Positions 11,398 through 22,488 of a DNA stretch of 64,000 nucleotides are shown piece after piece. Each line of letters starts with the position of its first letter. Positions within the stretch are counted from its first letter, which is position 1. Location: NCBI GenBank assembly GCA_015501585.1, contig JADNRY010000086.1:1-64000 (forward strand). The letters run 5' to 3'. The notes beneath the pieces were generated by a model, which made no database searches, was not told where the DNA came from, and saw nothing but the letters and a program-made list of their open reading frames with translations. The position numbers and the translations under genes are program-made. The DNA is from Rhodocollybia butyracea (lineage: Eukaryota; Basidiomycota; Agaricomycetes; Agaricales; Omphalotaceae).

Positions 11398-11755
11398 TTG
11401 TACTTTTCAATAATAATGACATGTGGAAAAAAAAAAAAAAACTTTTCATCTACTGGATGTAGGCGCGGCGCCTATTTTTCTGAATCACATGGCATATGGC
11501 CATACCATGCCTGCCCTCGGCATGTAAGTGTTGCACCATTTCTTACCATATAAGGCAATAGCTGCAACGATTTTGCAGTCGGTGGTGCGCCAAATGTGCG
11601 CAGTTATTGCCTTATATAGTAAGAAATATTGACCTTGGCTTGGCGGCCACCCCATGTGATTCAGAGAAATAGGCGCCACGCCAAACAGACCGGCTGGACC
11701 AACGGCTGGACAAAAGTTTTTTTTTTTTTTCGGAATGTCATTATTATTGAAAAGC
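11398..11755. repeat. fold-back structure nested in transposon
   Basis: ACTTTTCAATAATAATGACAT at the left pairs with its complement near 11733-11752. Inside, GGCGCCTATTTTTCTGAATCACATGG pairs (with gaps) with 11652-11681, and ATATAAGGCAATA pairs with 11604-11616. The imperfect palindrome is about 357 bases long, with a centre near 11575 and A and T runs of about 14 in symmetric positions. It looks like a nested MITE. Confidence 0.65.
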
Positions 11756-12518
11756 ACTATAACTTTAATGGTCTGTGGCATTTGCAAGTACTTGGAGTCC
11801 ACTACGCACATAAATGTAGTCTCTCAGCAATATTGTGCACAACAGGCATGCGGGCGCCGTGCGCGATCAGCGCACCAATAGTTTTAGGGACGAAAATGAT
11901 GGGTTTTGATTTAGGTATAAATACCCTTAGTTCGAGATACCAGACCCTTTTTTCCGCCCGCTTCAAAGCGTTTAAGTTCGACAGCATCAGATTAGATAAA
12001 ACTAAGTTACAGTTGCTTTCGAAACATGTTTTCGTTAACTGAAGGCTGGGTAAATGACTGTTTTAAAAATACTGTATTCTGTTATTTATTGAGTGTTATC
12101 ATACTAGCATAAACTTCGTCAAAGGGTTGCATCTTTCATTAGCCCTGATATGCCAGTTGAAAAAGAGAAACAATGTATGCCCTCTCATTCTTAGTCCTGT
12201 AACTTATTGTGTTGAATTCTTTTGACTTGTTTTATGATAGCTAAAAAGGCCAATCAGGCTCCACATACCATTCCCCAGCTCAAGCAACAAATGGCAACCT
12301 CACACTCAGGCCCCCTAGGTGAAGGACCATACTTTTACAATAACCACCCTTTCCCCAACATGTTACCCAATGGCCAGCCTGGAGTTCGATGGGGAAATGA
12401 TGATGTAGAATGTCTTGTAGGCCATCTGTTTGTCCCAGCACTGTACTCAATCTCAACTGAATGTAACTGTCACAGGTTGGACCCAACTATTTGGATGATC
12501 AACAGCCAGCCAAGCCAG

Positions 12519-12735
12519 ACCTGCAGTACCCTGTACGGAACCTGCAGTACCCTGTACGGAACCTACAGTAACCTGTACGGAACCTGCAGTACCCTGTACA
12601 GAACCTGCAGTACCCTGTACGGAACCTGCAGTACCCTGTACGGAACCTGCAGTACCCTGTACGGAACCTACAGTGACCTATATGGGACCTGCAGTAGCCT
12701 GGCCAGAACCTACAACAGCCTGTATGGAGCCTGCA
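12519..12735 (+). repeat. 21 bp minisatellite inside transposon
   Basis: About ten tandem copies of a 21-base unit with consensus CCTGCAGTACCCTGTACGGAA; later copies are diverged. The unit overlaps the CTGTACGGAA motif that is repeated near both transposon ends, so it is probably amplified from a subterminal binding motif. Confidence 0.85.
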
Positions 12736-13159
12736 GTGACCCTGCCATGATTTTTGCTTGAACATGTAAATGCTATCAGATTGCAAGGCATTTTTCAAAC
12801 ATCAAATGATTATATGTATGGTAATACTGGCAGAGCTGGTACACAAACTAGGTCCTGTTGTTCAGTAATGCATTATAGAACAGCACAAACACCTTAGAGG
12901 GAGTTCTGTTATGTGTCAGTATACAGTTTCACAATGACTACCAAGTTGTAACTATGTCTTAGCACACTCTTATAGTGAACATATTAGATTGATTGTATAA
13001 CAGTGACAGTGATAGGTATGGTAGGCAACAAGTAATAGACCCAAAGCTACTCGTATGCATAACATAGTATCCATTCTACGGGACTGTACGGGACCTGTAC
13101 GTAACTGTACGGAACGTACGTACAGGGGTTACTGTAAAAGTTCGGTGCCCAGGCCGTGG

Positions 13160-15076
13160 AACTCGAATAACAAATGGTCAAGGGATATAATCACATTCAG
13201 GAGATAAAACCAAGGTAAAAGTTGAACACATTTTGGGCAGCAACTCACGACCGGCAGCCAGAAACGGGAGAACTCACTAGCTTTTTACGCAATAGCAACA
13301 AGGGGCTCAAACTCAAAGATGAACATGAACCGGAGGAGCTCGACGCTCATTGCGTGTTTCAAATCCAGGTACATGTTATAGATATATCAGTGTGTTATCT
13401 GATTTATCTGATACTCTTACTTATTTTGAAGTTTAGTGCTCTGATTGAAAGATCTGAACACCGAACTAGTCAAAATAAATCAAAACCCGCGTTCTATTTT
13501 CAAACGAGTTTCTAAACGCACCACCCGCACCTCTGGATCTGTCCTGCTGCGTAGAATGTCGGGATCCAGAGCTCATACTGTAGCTAGCCGAATGGTTGAC
13601 CCACTCGAGGAGCCGTGAGCCACTGCCAACTTCTTTTAATTATATCACCAACAACCTTCCATACCTCATTAGCTATATGCGCGTTACGCGCTACGTTGCT
13701 TGTACGTCGCATACACTAATACCTCTCACTAATATCTCATTCCATATTTTCCCAAGCAATTTTATGAACGTATCTTGCGGTTCCATCCCTTGTACACGAT
13801 TGCGTAGCACCGTGTTGCGGTTGCATATGTCAGTGGCTGTTGGCCCGTTCTTGGGCCGGTACTTGAGCTTGTCCTACAACTCCGCCAGAATGAACTAGCC
13901 ACATCCAACATTTGCAGTAGAACCTCTACGTGTACGACCCCTGATCCTTATGGTACTCACAACATCGGTCATCTTTACCTCGTTAATCCTATCACTGCTC
14001 CTGCTCTGCGGCTTCTGCCTCTGCTTCTGAGTCAAAATACCACGTGAACCCCGCGCGAGTTGTCAATCATGTTTCTCCATTCTTTCGCCCACCCACTCTC
14101 ACAAACTCCGGCTCTCGCTTGGTCAAAATCGCTTGTAGACAACACCTCATTTCAGCTTGTTTTTTACTATTCCCGCCCTGCTGCTGATTCAGATAACCTT
14201 ATTATAGTATAGATACCGAGTCCTCACGCTCATGGCGTTAGCGCCAGTTCCTCTTCGTAACGTCAGTACTACTTACTCAGTCGTCGTCTCTGTTCCTCAA
14301 TAATCACACATCGCTGAATTTCTTCTTATGCTTAGGCCTTTTTTCACTGACCACTGACCTTGACTCGCCCGGCCGTACCGATGAATGTTGCTAAAGTCCC
14401 CGCCCGCATATTACAACTCAAACCTAGTCACAGTGGATGCTTCCCTACCCTCTGGTGCAACGTTCATGAGCTCTCGACAATGGGGTAGGCCGTAACTCTA
14501 GTGCGCACGACGCCGGAACCTGCCTTGGCAGAATTATGTTACTTTTTTTTTGATATGTTCAACTCTTGGACCGAGTTGCGTGATAAATCCCTTCCTTGCT
14601 TCCTCCCTGCCTATATGCTAAAACTGTGTGCACAAGACAACATGTGGCAGAATGGGTGCATTCCATATCGATCTGGACCTAAAATTTTGCGCGTAGACTC
14701 GATGTGAATCCAGGTCCTCGATGTAGTTTCCTTTCCACCATTTTTCTTCTACACGCTGTATTTTTTGTCGATGTCGATCTTTGTTTGTTACGACCTCAGA
14801 GTGGAATGTTAATATTGCTTTGCCTTCGACGCTGCATATATAGAGTTAAACGTGAACTGGGATTTGAATACTAGTAAGTAGCTCGGTCATTGTAAGACCC
14901 AGAAACATAATCAGGGAGACAACCCCTAGCTAAGAAGCTTCTGGGACGGTAAGCACAAGTTGGGTCGACAACAAACTCCATTCATCTACTTAGTTCGGAT
15001 CCACTTCAACCCTCCTACTATACTTTTGTCGATATGCGTCATTTTTCTCATATCATCAATAAACTCCTGGTTTTCA
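13160..15076. other. arm segment without a supported gene
   Basis: Mirror copy 33952-35863. The plus strand of the mirror aligns in patches with 43430-44900 (GCCATGAGCGTGAGGA, GCGGGAATAGTAAAAAACAAG, AGTGGCTAGTTC), so it is one copy of a diverged duplicated module. The open frames here are short and not conserved between the two module copies. Confidence 0.5.
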
Positions 15077-15581
15077 CTAAATGCAATTGTTGTGCGAGAT
15101 GAAAACAACCATGTGGAGATCATCCGGGTATTTGGTCCTATCCAAGTGCATGAGAGTGAAGTAGGGATTGCAGTAGCAACTTCTGTGGAGCGAAGGCAGA
15201 GTTCATCATACGGATATAGGATAGAATAGAGATTTGGCTGACAATAGTATTGAAATACCACTACTTACTTACTGGATGTTATTTCTACACTTTTTTCCCA
15301 TAAGACTTGACCCATAGGTTTTGGACTTGTGTGCGCCAGTACTCCGCTATGTCATGACCTGCAGTTAGATAAACCTTGGAAATATCATTGAATTGGATGG
15401 TCCAGCGTAGATAGTACTCTGGTGTTCTGTGTTTACACGGTGCTGTGATTACGCCACGAATCTGAGGGTGTTGCCCTTGGGGAAGATATTTGGTGTGAGG
15501 ACAGACACTGGAAGAAATGATCAGGCAGACAGATTAGAGTGCGATAGCCCGATATACTGACTTTGGCTCTTCGGCTGACAT
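15077..15581 (-). pseudogene. small three-exon gene, left-arm copy, frameshifted
   Basis: Mirror of the intact gene at 33448-33951. Exons would be 15581-15562, 15507-15273 and 15182-15077. The only disabling difference seen is a T6 run at 15291-15296 where the right arm has five. On the coding strand this turns the end of exon 2 into SYGKKV followed by a stop at codon 81, so the third exon is lost. This could be a true arm difference or a homopolymer sequencing error. Confidence 0.6.
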
Positions 15582-15613
15582 GATTGACGAGAGTTGAATG
15601 AGAGCGTGGTATT

Positions 15614-15644
15614 ACACTGGATGCATGTTCACGTGATTTGCCGT
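15614..15644 (+). repeat. 31 bp terminal-repeat-like motif, second copy
   Basis: It starts ACACTGGATGCATG and contains TTCACGTGATTTGCCGT. It is the palindromic mirror of the copy at 33385-33415 and differs from the 6159 copy at two positions. It separates the small-gene side of the arm from the satellite-rich inner part. Confidence 0.65.
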
Positions 15645-15789
15645 GATATATGCTGAACAAATGTGCAAATCTCACCAAGTGGGAATCACATAATTTTTGA
15701 TGCTTTTGGTAAAATCATTGTAAAATCATGTTAAAGCTGAGATATATAGATTCGTCATTAGATATTTACAAGGGGCAGAAGTTATTCTG

Positions 15790-16310
15790 GAGGTATGATG
15801 GAAACATGGTGCTTAAAGTCAATATAAAATGCTTGTATGTCATCTCTTCCTAGTACAATATACCAAAAAGATACAGAAAAGTTATGCAAAACATCTTCTA
15901 TAATTTCACCTAACTTATGGGAAGTTGCTTTCTGGTTTTTTACCTATAAGGTGCCAGAATTGTGAGAAATGTATGTTGAGAATATGATGATATATAATAT
16001 TTATATGTCATCCATTCCTTGTACTATATACAAGAAACATACAGAAAAGTTATGCAAAACATCTACTATAAAAGTTGCTTTCTGGGTTTTACCAATAATG
16101 AGCCAGAATTGTGAAGGATGTATGCTGAGCATATAAAGATATATAATGCTTATATATCACACATTCTTTGCGCTATGTATGAAAAACATACAGAAAAGTT
16201 TTGCAAAACATCTCCTATAATTCCACTTAACTTACTGGAAGTTGCTTTCTGGGTTTTTACCTATAACAAGCCAGAATTGCAAAGGATGTATGCTGAACAA
16301 ATGAGCACAA
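15790..16310 (+). repeat. AT-rich tandem repeat, ~155-165 bp period
   Basis: About three and a half units. Each holds CATACAGAAAAGTTATGCAAA, then a GAAGTTGCTTTCTGG block, GCCAGAATTG and a TGTATGCTGA block. Starts are near 15870, 16034 and 16189. Mirror copy about 32720-33240. The 76 aa frame at 16118 is a by-product. Confidence 0.75.
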
Positions 16311-17060
16311 TTAATACTCAAATTATTCAAATGCATCTTCATAATTAATCACAAGAGCTGGTGATTACATTTTGAAAATATGCTAAAGATAAATGTTAAA
16401 GTTATGTCAACACAGGCTCATGTAAGCTGTTTTATGAACAATGAAACTATAATGAACATATGAATGGTTAATATCACTGTTAATCCATTGTAAATGTGGC
16501 AAGTTTTGGTATAAATGTGGGGGAGCTATGATGTATGTGATTAGCATAATCTCACTGTAATCATTACCACATACAGGGAATACATCTGTAAACTATTATA
16601 CCTATTATATCATACACATTTACTATCTGTTCACAATGAGGGTACTGCATTATTAAAAAATCATGGGGTTTAAACACAATAAATAATGAGGAAACTATGA
16701 TAACTTTGACATCTGCACTGATCTATATATTCATCATTACTTTAGCAGATTTGGATGAACTGACAGAAAATGTACAAAGGACAAGTGTGGATGTTATTGA
16801 TTTTTGAGTTGCAAGTTGGGGTCTAATGATGTGGCAACATGGGGGATATATGAGTTGTCAATTATATGATAGAATTATGTTAAAAAGTACATGAATGTGA
16901 CAATGATTTATGCAAACAATTGTGGGCAATGATATAGAAAGAGTGTGCGAAGTATGCAAAAGGTGTAGCAAAGTGATACCAAATAAATTTTTGTAAATTT
17001 ATACAAAACAAAGAAATAATGTTGAAGAAATGTTAAGTTGTGCACATTGCTGGAGTATAA
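16311..17060. other. AT-rich segment, nothing recognised
   Basis: About 70% A+T with no open frame of note and no tandem structure that I can see. Mirror copy 31970-32718. It may belong to the body of the element bounded by the 31 bp motif. Confidence 0.4.
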
Positions 17061-18380
17061 TCTGGTATCTAGTGTTAGCCTGGATATTGCATATCTGGTG
17101 GCCATCTGTAGCCATGGTGGAGCATATCTCGCACATGTGTATAGCCACAGCAGTGTATAGTGCTTTGGTGGAACATATCCAGTACATGTATGTTGCCTTG
17201 GTGTAATTTGACTGGTACATATTTGGTGCCTATCTGTAGCCTTGGTGGAGTGTATCCAGTACATATCTGGTGCCATGGTGTAACATGACTGATACCTATT
17301 TGTTGCTGCAGTGCTGTATACCTGGTGTGTATCTGGAGCCGTGGTGGGGCATATCTGGTACATATCTGGTGCCTTGGTGTAACATAACTGGTACCTATGA
17401 GTACCCTCAGGCTGGTGGCTATCTGGTGCCTTGGTAGAACATATCCAGTACATGCATGTTGCCTTGTTGTCACATACCTGGTGCCTAGCTGTAGCCTTGG
17501 TGGAACATATTCAGTACATATCTGGTGCCTTGATACTACCTAGAAGTAGCCGAGTGGATCATATAAAGTACCTGCATATCTTGCACCATCTGAACTGGTA
17601 CCTATTGACAGCCTCCATGTTCTATGCTTGGTGCCTATCTAGAGCCTTGCAGGACAATATTGGGTACAGATGAGTAACAGGTAAGTATCACTGAGGCTAC
17701 TCATAAGTACTGGTCATGTTTCGCCAAGGCACCAGATATGTATCAGAAATGGTCCACCAAGGCTACAGATAGATATCAGTCATGTTACACCAAGTGCCAG
17801 ATATGTACTGGCAGATACACTCCATCAAGGCCCAAGATATGCACCCAGTATAAAACATGGAGGGTACAAATAGGTACCTGTTCCATTACACCAAGGCACC
17901 AGATATGTACTGAATATATGTCACTAAGGATACAGATAGGCACCATGTATGTAACACTGAGGCCACAATTATGTACGTCTTGTACTGTTGGCACCCGTGG
18001 GTTACAGGTTTCCAGGTATTCCCATGGGTGTTTCCCGCAGGTACCGGAATCTAACCAGGAGTTGTGTCCATCCTTACAAATAAATAGGTGGGCCAAAGGC
18101 CTGCTGCAAAAATTTGTGACATTTTGAGAAATACCATGCTTGGACCCTCCTGTTATGCATTACAGATTGCAAAATGCCCCATGCTTGGTGGTCCCGTTAT
18201 GCATTATGCGGCATCCGGTTATAATTATACAGTACTGAAACATGACTGGTACTTATAAGTAGCCTCAGTGATACATACCTGTTACTCCTATTTGTACCCT
18301 CAGTGTTTTATACTGGGTGCATATCTGTGTAACTGTGTATTTGGTACATATCTGGCACTTGGTGTAACATGACTGGTGGG
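17060..18380 (+). repeat. ~60 bp minisatellite array with internal inversion
   Basis: Degenerate units built on CATATCTGGTGCCTTGGTG and AACATGACTGGTACCTAT run forward to about 17700. The array then continues in reverse complement (ACCAAGGCACCAGATATGTA) to about 17960 and resumes forward at 18235. Long open frames on both strands (for example 16908-17453) come from the repeat. A diverged insert lies at 17960-18230. Mirror copy about 30650-31970. Confidence 0.75.
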
Positions 18381-19445
18381 TTGCGGATTGGTCCAGCCCT
18401 GTCGTTTCCCAGGTTGATGTGATCAGGCAACCGAAACATAAATAAAGTCATCAGTTTGGGATTTTATGGCGCCTACCTGAGTGTGGAGCGCCCAACTGCG
18501 ACTAGTGCGTATCAACTTATGGATCAATTTCCAAATTGATAGTAAATTCTACCCTATTGTTTGAGTTCCTTGTCAATGGCAATGTTTGTATCTCTTTCAG
18601 CCAACAGGTATAAAACATGAAACATGCTTAGAATCATTTTTTTGAATTAAGTTGAGTATATGAGGGTACAAGTGAAGAATACACGTAAAGTGACCACCTC
18701 TGTGTGCTGCAGGTTTGCCAGTTGTTGATTGGTTCTCACCTGATTTGGACCAATCAAATGGATGACTGAAGCTGGTATGTGACGTGGCAACACGGTGACT
18801 TCCCAGCACTCACACTGTTGTTGGAAAACAGCTCAGAGAAGTTGCAATTGTTAAATAGTAAACATTTTAGGATGCTGTCTGTTCTATTGGCTAAGATCTG
18901 CACCAAAACTCCAGCAAAATTATTCTTTGTTTGACAGCAAAGTGCCCTTCTTGCATCAGGAGTGCCCAATTGATCAATTGATCAGATCTGATGTGGAACT
19001 TGGATCTGCCATGTTTTGTTGTGACATTGGGCCTGTCCAGCCAATAGCATGGAACCTGGGCAAACCTGCATAGACCTGGTGTCATGCTCCATACCATTTT
19101 GAGCATGTATCGTGACGTCTTATGGACCTTCAGATTTATTGGCTTAAGGACAATTAGTTAATTAGTTACTCATTGTTAATTAGAATTTTGTATAAATACT
19201 CTACTTATTCTTAGGGGTAATTAGAGATTTCCTTTCCCCTTCTCTCACCATCTCTCTCTGAGCACAAAGAATCCGCCAGGATCTCCCCATCGAACTCGCA
19301 TGAGGATAACCACTTCCGAGTACAAAGCTCATTCCTGCGCCACACCTGGGCAAGCCTAGGCTTGCCTAGGATACCGAGGGAATCCTCAAGAGCCTTGACA
19401 GGCAAGGGACAAGCCCAAAATCCTAGGATGCCATAGGATTCATAA
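18381..19445 (+). mobile_element. LTR-like promoter segment plus dispersed repeat
   Basis: No supported gene. CCAAT/ATTGG elements occur at 18728-18752 and 19040. From about 19107 (TGTATCGTGACG) an LTR-like segment has a TATA-type TATAAATACTC at 19193, a CT-rich downstream tract, and ends near CGCCACA at 19342. It is followed by the dispersed repeat also present at 1654-1735. No target duplication was found, so a solo LTR is only suggested. Mirror copy about 29584-30648. Confidence 0.35.
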
Positions 19446-21380
19446 GGTTTCTACCTGGATGCCTGGTCAAGGATAGATGGTACATATCTGGGATGTTGCT
19501 GTTTCATACCTGGTCTGTACCTGTCCTGACTTCTGTCGGTAAATCACACTTTGGTTCTACCTGGATGACTGGTGGGGCATACCTGGTACACAACTGGGCT
19601 CTTGCTGCTTCATACCTGTTCTGTACCTGTGGCCTCTGTGGATCAAACCTGGGTTGTATCTGGATGCTTGGTGGAGCATAGCTGGTACATATCTGGGATC
19701 TTGCCGTTCTGTACCTGTCCTCTCCTTAAATCACACCTGGGTCCTACCTGGAGGCGTGGGGCATCCGGCCTGGTACGCAACTGGGGCCTTGCTGCTTCAC
19801 ACCTGTTCCGTACCTGTGGCCTCTGTGCATCATACCTGGGTTCTATCTGGATACATGGTGGAGCATAGCTGGTACATATCTGGGATTTTCCTGCTCCCTA
19901 TCTGTTCTGTACCTGTCCTGTCCATAGACCACACTCGGCTTCTACCTGGATCCCTGGTGGGGCATACCTGGTACACAACTGGGGTCTTGCTGCTTTGTTC
20001 CGTACCTGTGGCCTCTGTGGATCATACCTGGTTTCTATCTGGATGCATGGAGGAGCATGCCTGGTATACCACTGGGCTTCATACCTGTTCTGTTCCTATC
20101 CTGTCTGTAGATTACACCTGCATTGTACCTGGATGCCTGGTGGGGCATCCCTGGTACACAACTGGGGTCTTGCTGCTTCATACCTGTTCCATACCTGTGG
20201 CCTCTGTGCATCAAACTGGGGTTCTATCTGGATACATGGTGGAGCATAGCTGGTACATATCTGGGATCTTGCTGTTTCATACCTGGTCCATACCTGTCCT
20301 GACTCCTGTCCATAAATCACACTTGGGTTCTACCTGGATGGCTGGTGGGGCATACCTGGTACACAACCAGGGTCTTGCTGCTTCATACCTGTTCCGTACC
20401 CGTGACCTCTGTGCATCAAACCTGGGTTCTATCTGGATGCATGGAGGAGCATACTTGGTACATAACTGGGAACTTGCTGCTCCATTACAGCCATAATAGT
20501 GTGTAATAAATCAGATATTGAAGCCATCAAATGCAACAATGTTGGTACCTGGTACAGTGGTACACAACTGTGGTCTTTCTGCCGCATACCTGTTCTATAC
20601 CTGTGGCCTCTGTGGATCATACCTGGGATCTCTCTGGATGCATGGTGGAGCATCATCAGGAAAATGCCCCCTACACTCAAGTAACCTTAAGCCAACCTGG
20701 CTGACCCCCCAGCCAACCTGAGGGCGGTGCATCCAGATAGAAACCGGGTATGATCCACACCACAGATGCTACAGGTACAGAACACCAAGCATCCAGATAA
20801 AAGCCTCGTGTGAGCTAAAGACAGGACAGTTACAGAACAGATATAAAGCCGCAAGATCCCTGATATGTACCAGCTATGATCCTCCATGCATCCAGATAGA
20901 AACCAGGTATGATCCACCTGAGAGGCCACAGGTACAGAACAGGTATGAAGCAGGAAGACCCCAGTTGCATACCAGGTATGCCCCACCAGGGATCCAGGTA
21001 GAGCCCAAGTGTGGCCTACAGACAGGACAGGAATGGAACACATAGGAAGCAGGAAGATCCCAGATATGTACAAGTTATGCTCCACCATGCATCCAGATAG
21101 AACTCAGGTATGATGCACAGAGGCCATAGGTATGGAACAGGTATGAAGCAGGTGTGATCTATGGACAGTACAGGTACAGAACAGGTATGAAGCAACAAGA
21201 CCCCAGTTGTGTACCAGGTATGCCCCACCAGCCATCCAGGTAGAACCCATCTGTGATTTGTGGACAAGAGTCAGGATAGGTACCGACCAGGTATGAAACA
21301 GCAACATCCCCAATATATACCAACTATGCTCCACCATGCATCCTGGTAGAAACCAGATAAGGCCACAGGTACAGATACCT
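19446..21380 (+). repeat. ~100 bp minisatellite, alternating two-unit structure
   Basis: Units of roughly 82-106 bases alternate between type 1 (CATACCTGGTACACAACTGG ... GGATGGCTGGTGGGG) and type 2 (CATAGCTGGTACATATCTGG ... GGATGCATGGTGGAG), giving a ~200 bp higher-order period. Starts are near 19573, 19677, 19759, 19863, 19961, 20054, 20143, 20243, 20349 and 20449. The array is interrupted around 20490-20560 and 20650-20730, and its last part (20730-21380) is in the opposite orientation. Open frames up to 280 aa reading HTCSVPVASVDHTW-type repeats are artefacts. Confidence 0.85.
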
Positions 21381-21611
21381 GCCTGCTTCTGTGAAGAACC
21401 TGACATTGCCCCAGATCCTCCAGAAGCTGCACCAGGCAATAGACCAGATGTTGCAGAAGGTGTCGCCATGGCCTTCATGGCCACTGTCCATGCTCAGGGA
21501 GCCTCAGAGCCCCGCACTCTTCAGGAAGCACTCTGTGGTCCTAGCTTGGCCTCTTGGCTGAAGGCTGTAGACGCAGAGCTCAAGTCTCTCATTGATATGG
21601 GAACTTTTGAG
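21381..21611 (+). pseudogene. Ty1/Copia polyprotein fragment before the RT domain (left arm)
   Basis: The frame reads EPRTLQEALCGPSLASWLKA and continues DAELKSLIDMGTFE. This is the conserved entry to the Copia reverse transcriptase (EP.T..EA......W..A...E..SL...GT.E). It is flanked on both sides by minisatellite, so the element is a short relic. Mirror copy 27418-27648 on the minus strand. A related copy that continues further (FIDNLPKGRCAISSKLVF) lies in the spacer at 26947-27149. Confidence 0.75.
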
Positions 21612-21681
21612 TGTTCTGTACCTCTAGCCTCTGTGAATCATACCTGGTTTCTATCTGGATGCATGGTGGAGCATTGCTGGT

Positions 21682-22325
21682 TAAAGATGTCCACGAGTCC
21701 GGCTTATCCGCAGGTACTCGCAGTTATGACTGTGAGAATACTCACAGGTATGTCTACCTGCAGATTCCGGTATCCATTTTCCATGGATCTGTGTGGGTCA
21801 CGGGTATTGATCCAAGGAAATTTGAGCTACCTGCAAGTATTTGTGGGGAGGGCAAGCATAAATTTTTTCCGCTCAAATAAGGGCTGGAATATGCTCTTCT
21901 CTATGCATTGGACCTTGTCTGAGTAGCTCATGTGTCCACCTAGCATGTAGCAAGTTACAAGTGGCTATATGCACTGTAGTACTATACAATCATGATGAAT
22001 GTAGTCCCTCTTTGACTCCTGTGACTTGTATCAGTCAAGGACCACTGTTCTCTACCCACATCATGCTCTATTCTATGTACTAACAAGTATCTCACACTCA
22101 TACCTTACATGTATAAGTACTAAATACTTGCAGGTACAAGTTACTTGTGAGTACCTGTGTTGACTGGGATCCGCAAGTACCTGCAAGTACCTGTGTTAAA
22201 ACACCTGCGGATCCTGGTATCTGTTTCCCACGGATCCGTGCGGGTCACGGGTAGCCCCTTGAGGTCCACAGGTACCTGTGAAATGGATCCGGGTATACCT
22301 GGATCCGGACTTGTGGACATCTTTA
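21682..22325 (+). mobile_element. non-autonomous hAT-like element (644 bp)
   Basis: Ends are inverted repeats: TAAAGATGTCCACGAGTCCG at the left and the complement of TAAAGATGTCCACAAGTCCG at the right. Flanking TTGCTGGT (21674-21681) and TAGCTGGT (22326-22333) form an 8 bp target duplication with one change. Subterminal regions are full of CAGGTACTTG/ACCTGCAAGT motifs. The inner palindrome boundary (21879) cuts through this element: this copy is complete, the right-arm copy (27150-27347) is only its first 198 bases. Confidence 0.75.
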
Positions 22326-22488
22326 TAGCTGGTACATATCTGGGACCTTGGGGCTTCATACCTGTTCTGTACCTGTCCTGTCCATAGATCACACCCAGGT
22401 TCTACCTGGATGCCTGGTGGGACATACCTGGTATGCAACTGAGGTCTTGCTGCTTCATAGCAGTTCTGTACCTGTGGCCTTTGTGGAT
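22326..22488 (+). repeat. minisatellite fragment in spacer
   Basis: One and a half units of the ~100 bp satellite (GCTGGTACATATCTGGG, then CATACCTGGTATGCAACTG). It ends abruptly at TGTGGATAG where the hAT relic begins. Confidence 0.7.

Larger units (their letters stand above)
11205..13151. mobile_element. 1.95 kb non-autonomous TIR DNA transposon, left arm only
   Basis: The ends are imperfect inverted repeats sharing the core CTTTTACAGTAACCCCTGTA. They are flanked by an 8 bp target duplication (GGCCGTGG) and absent from the mirrored position. Both subterminal zones carry many short CTGTACGGAAC-type repeats (11225-11335 and 13080-13120), the kind of array transposases bind. No transposase frame is present; the 179 aa frame at 12222-12761 runs through a minisatellite. 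An 8 bp duplication fits the hAT or P superfamilies, but the terminal bases are not canonical for either, so the family is left open. Insertion happened after the palindrome formed. Confidence 0.85.
6190..21879 (+). repeat. left arm of giant palindrome (15.7 kb)
   Basis: The arm is the reverse complement of 27150-40881. Mirror coordinates sum to 47071 between 6190 and about 11196 and to 49025-49029 from 13160 inward. The difference is the transposon at 11205-13151 plus a few one-base homopolymer changes. Outer sequence has scattered substitutions (five amino-acid differences between the two A genes); the inner part looks virtually identical. The arm contains one A gene, the broken small gene, satellites, a Copia fragment and part of an hAT element. 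Confidence 0.95.

Noticed and set aside
12222..12761. 179 aa frame inside the left-arm transposon as a possible transposase
   Set aside because: The C-terminal half is the translated 21 bp minisatellite (CSTLYGT repeats) and the rest has no catalytic DDE or hAT signature.
16908..17453. 181 aa frame on the minus strand
   Set aside because: It reads through the 60 bp minisatellite in the antisense direction; composition is dictated by the repeat.
19654..20496. Long open frames (up to 280 aa) across the satellite, with HTCSVPVASVDHTW-type repeats, and their mirrors at 28533-29375
   Set aside because: The same DNA is open in several frames on both strands because the unit lacks stops. There is no start context, intron or conserved domain. 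They are repeat artefacts.
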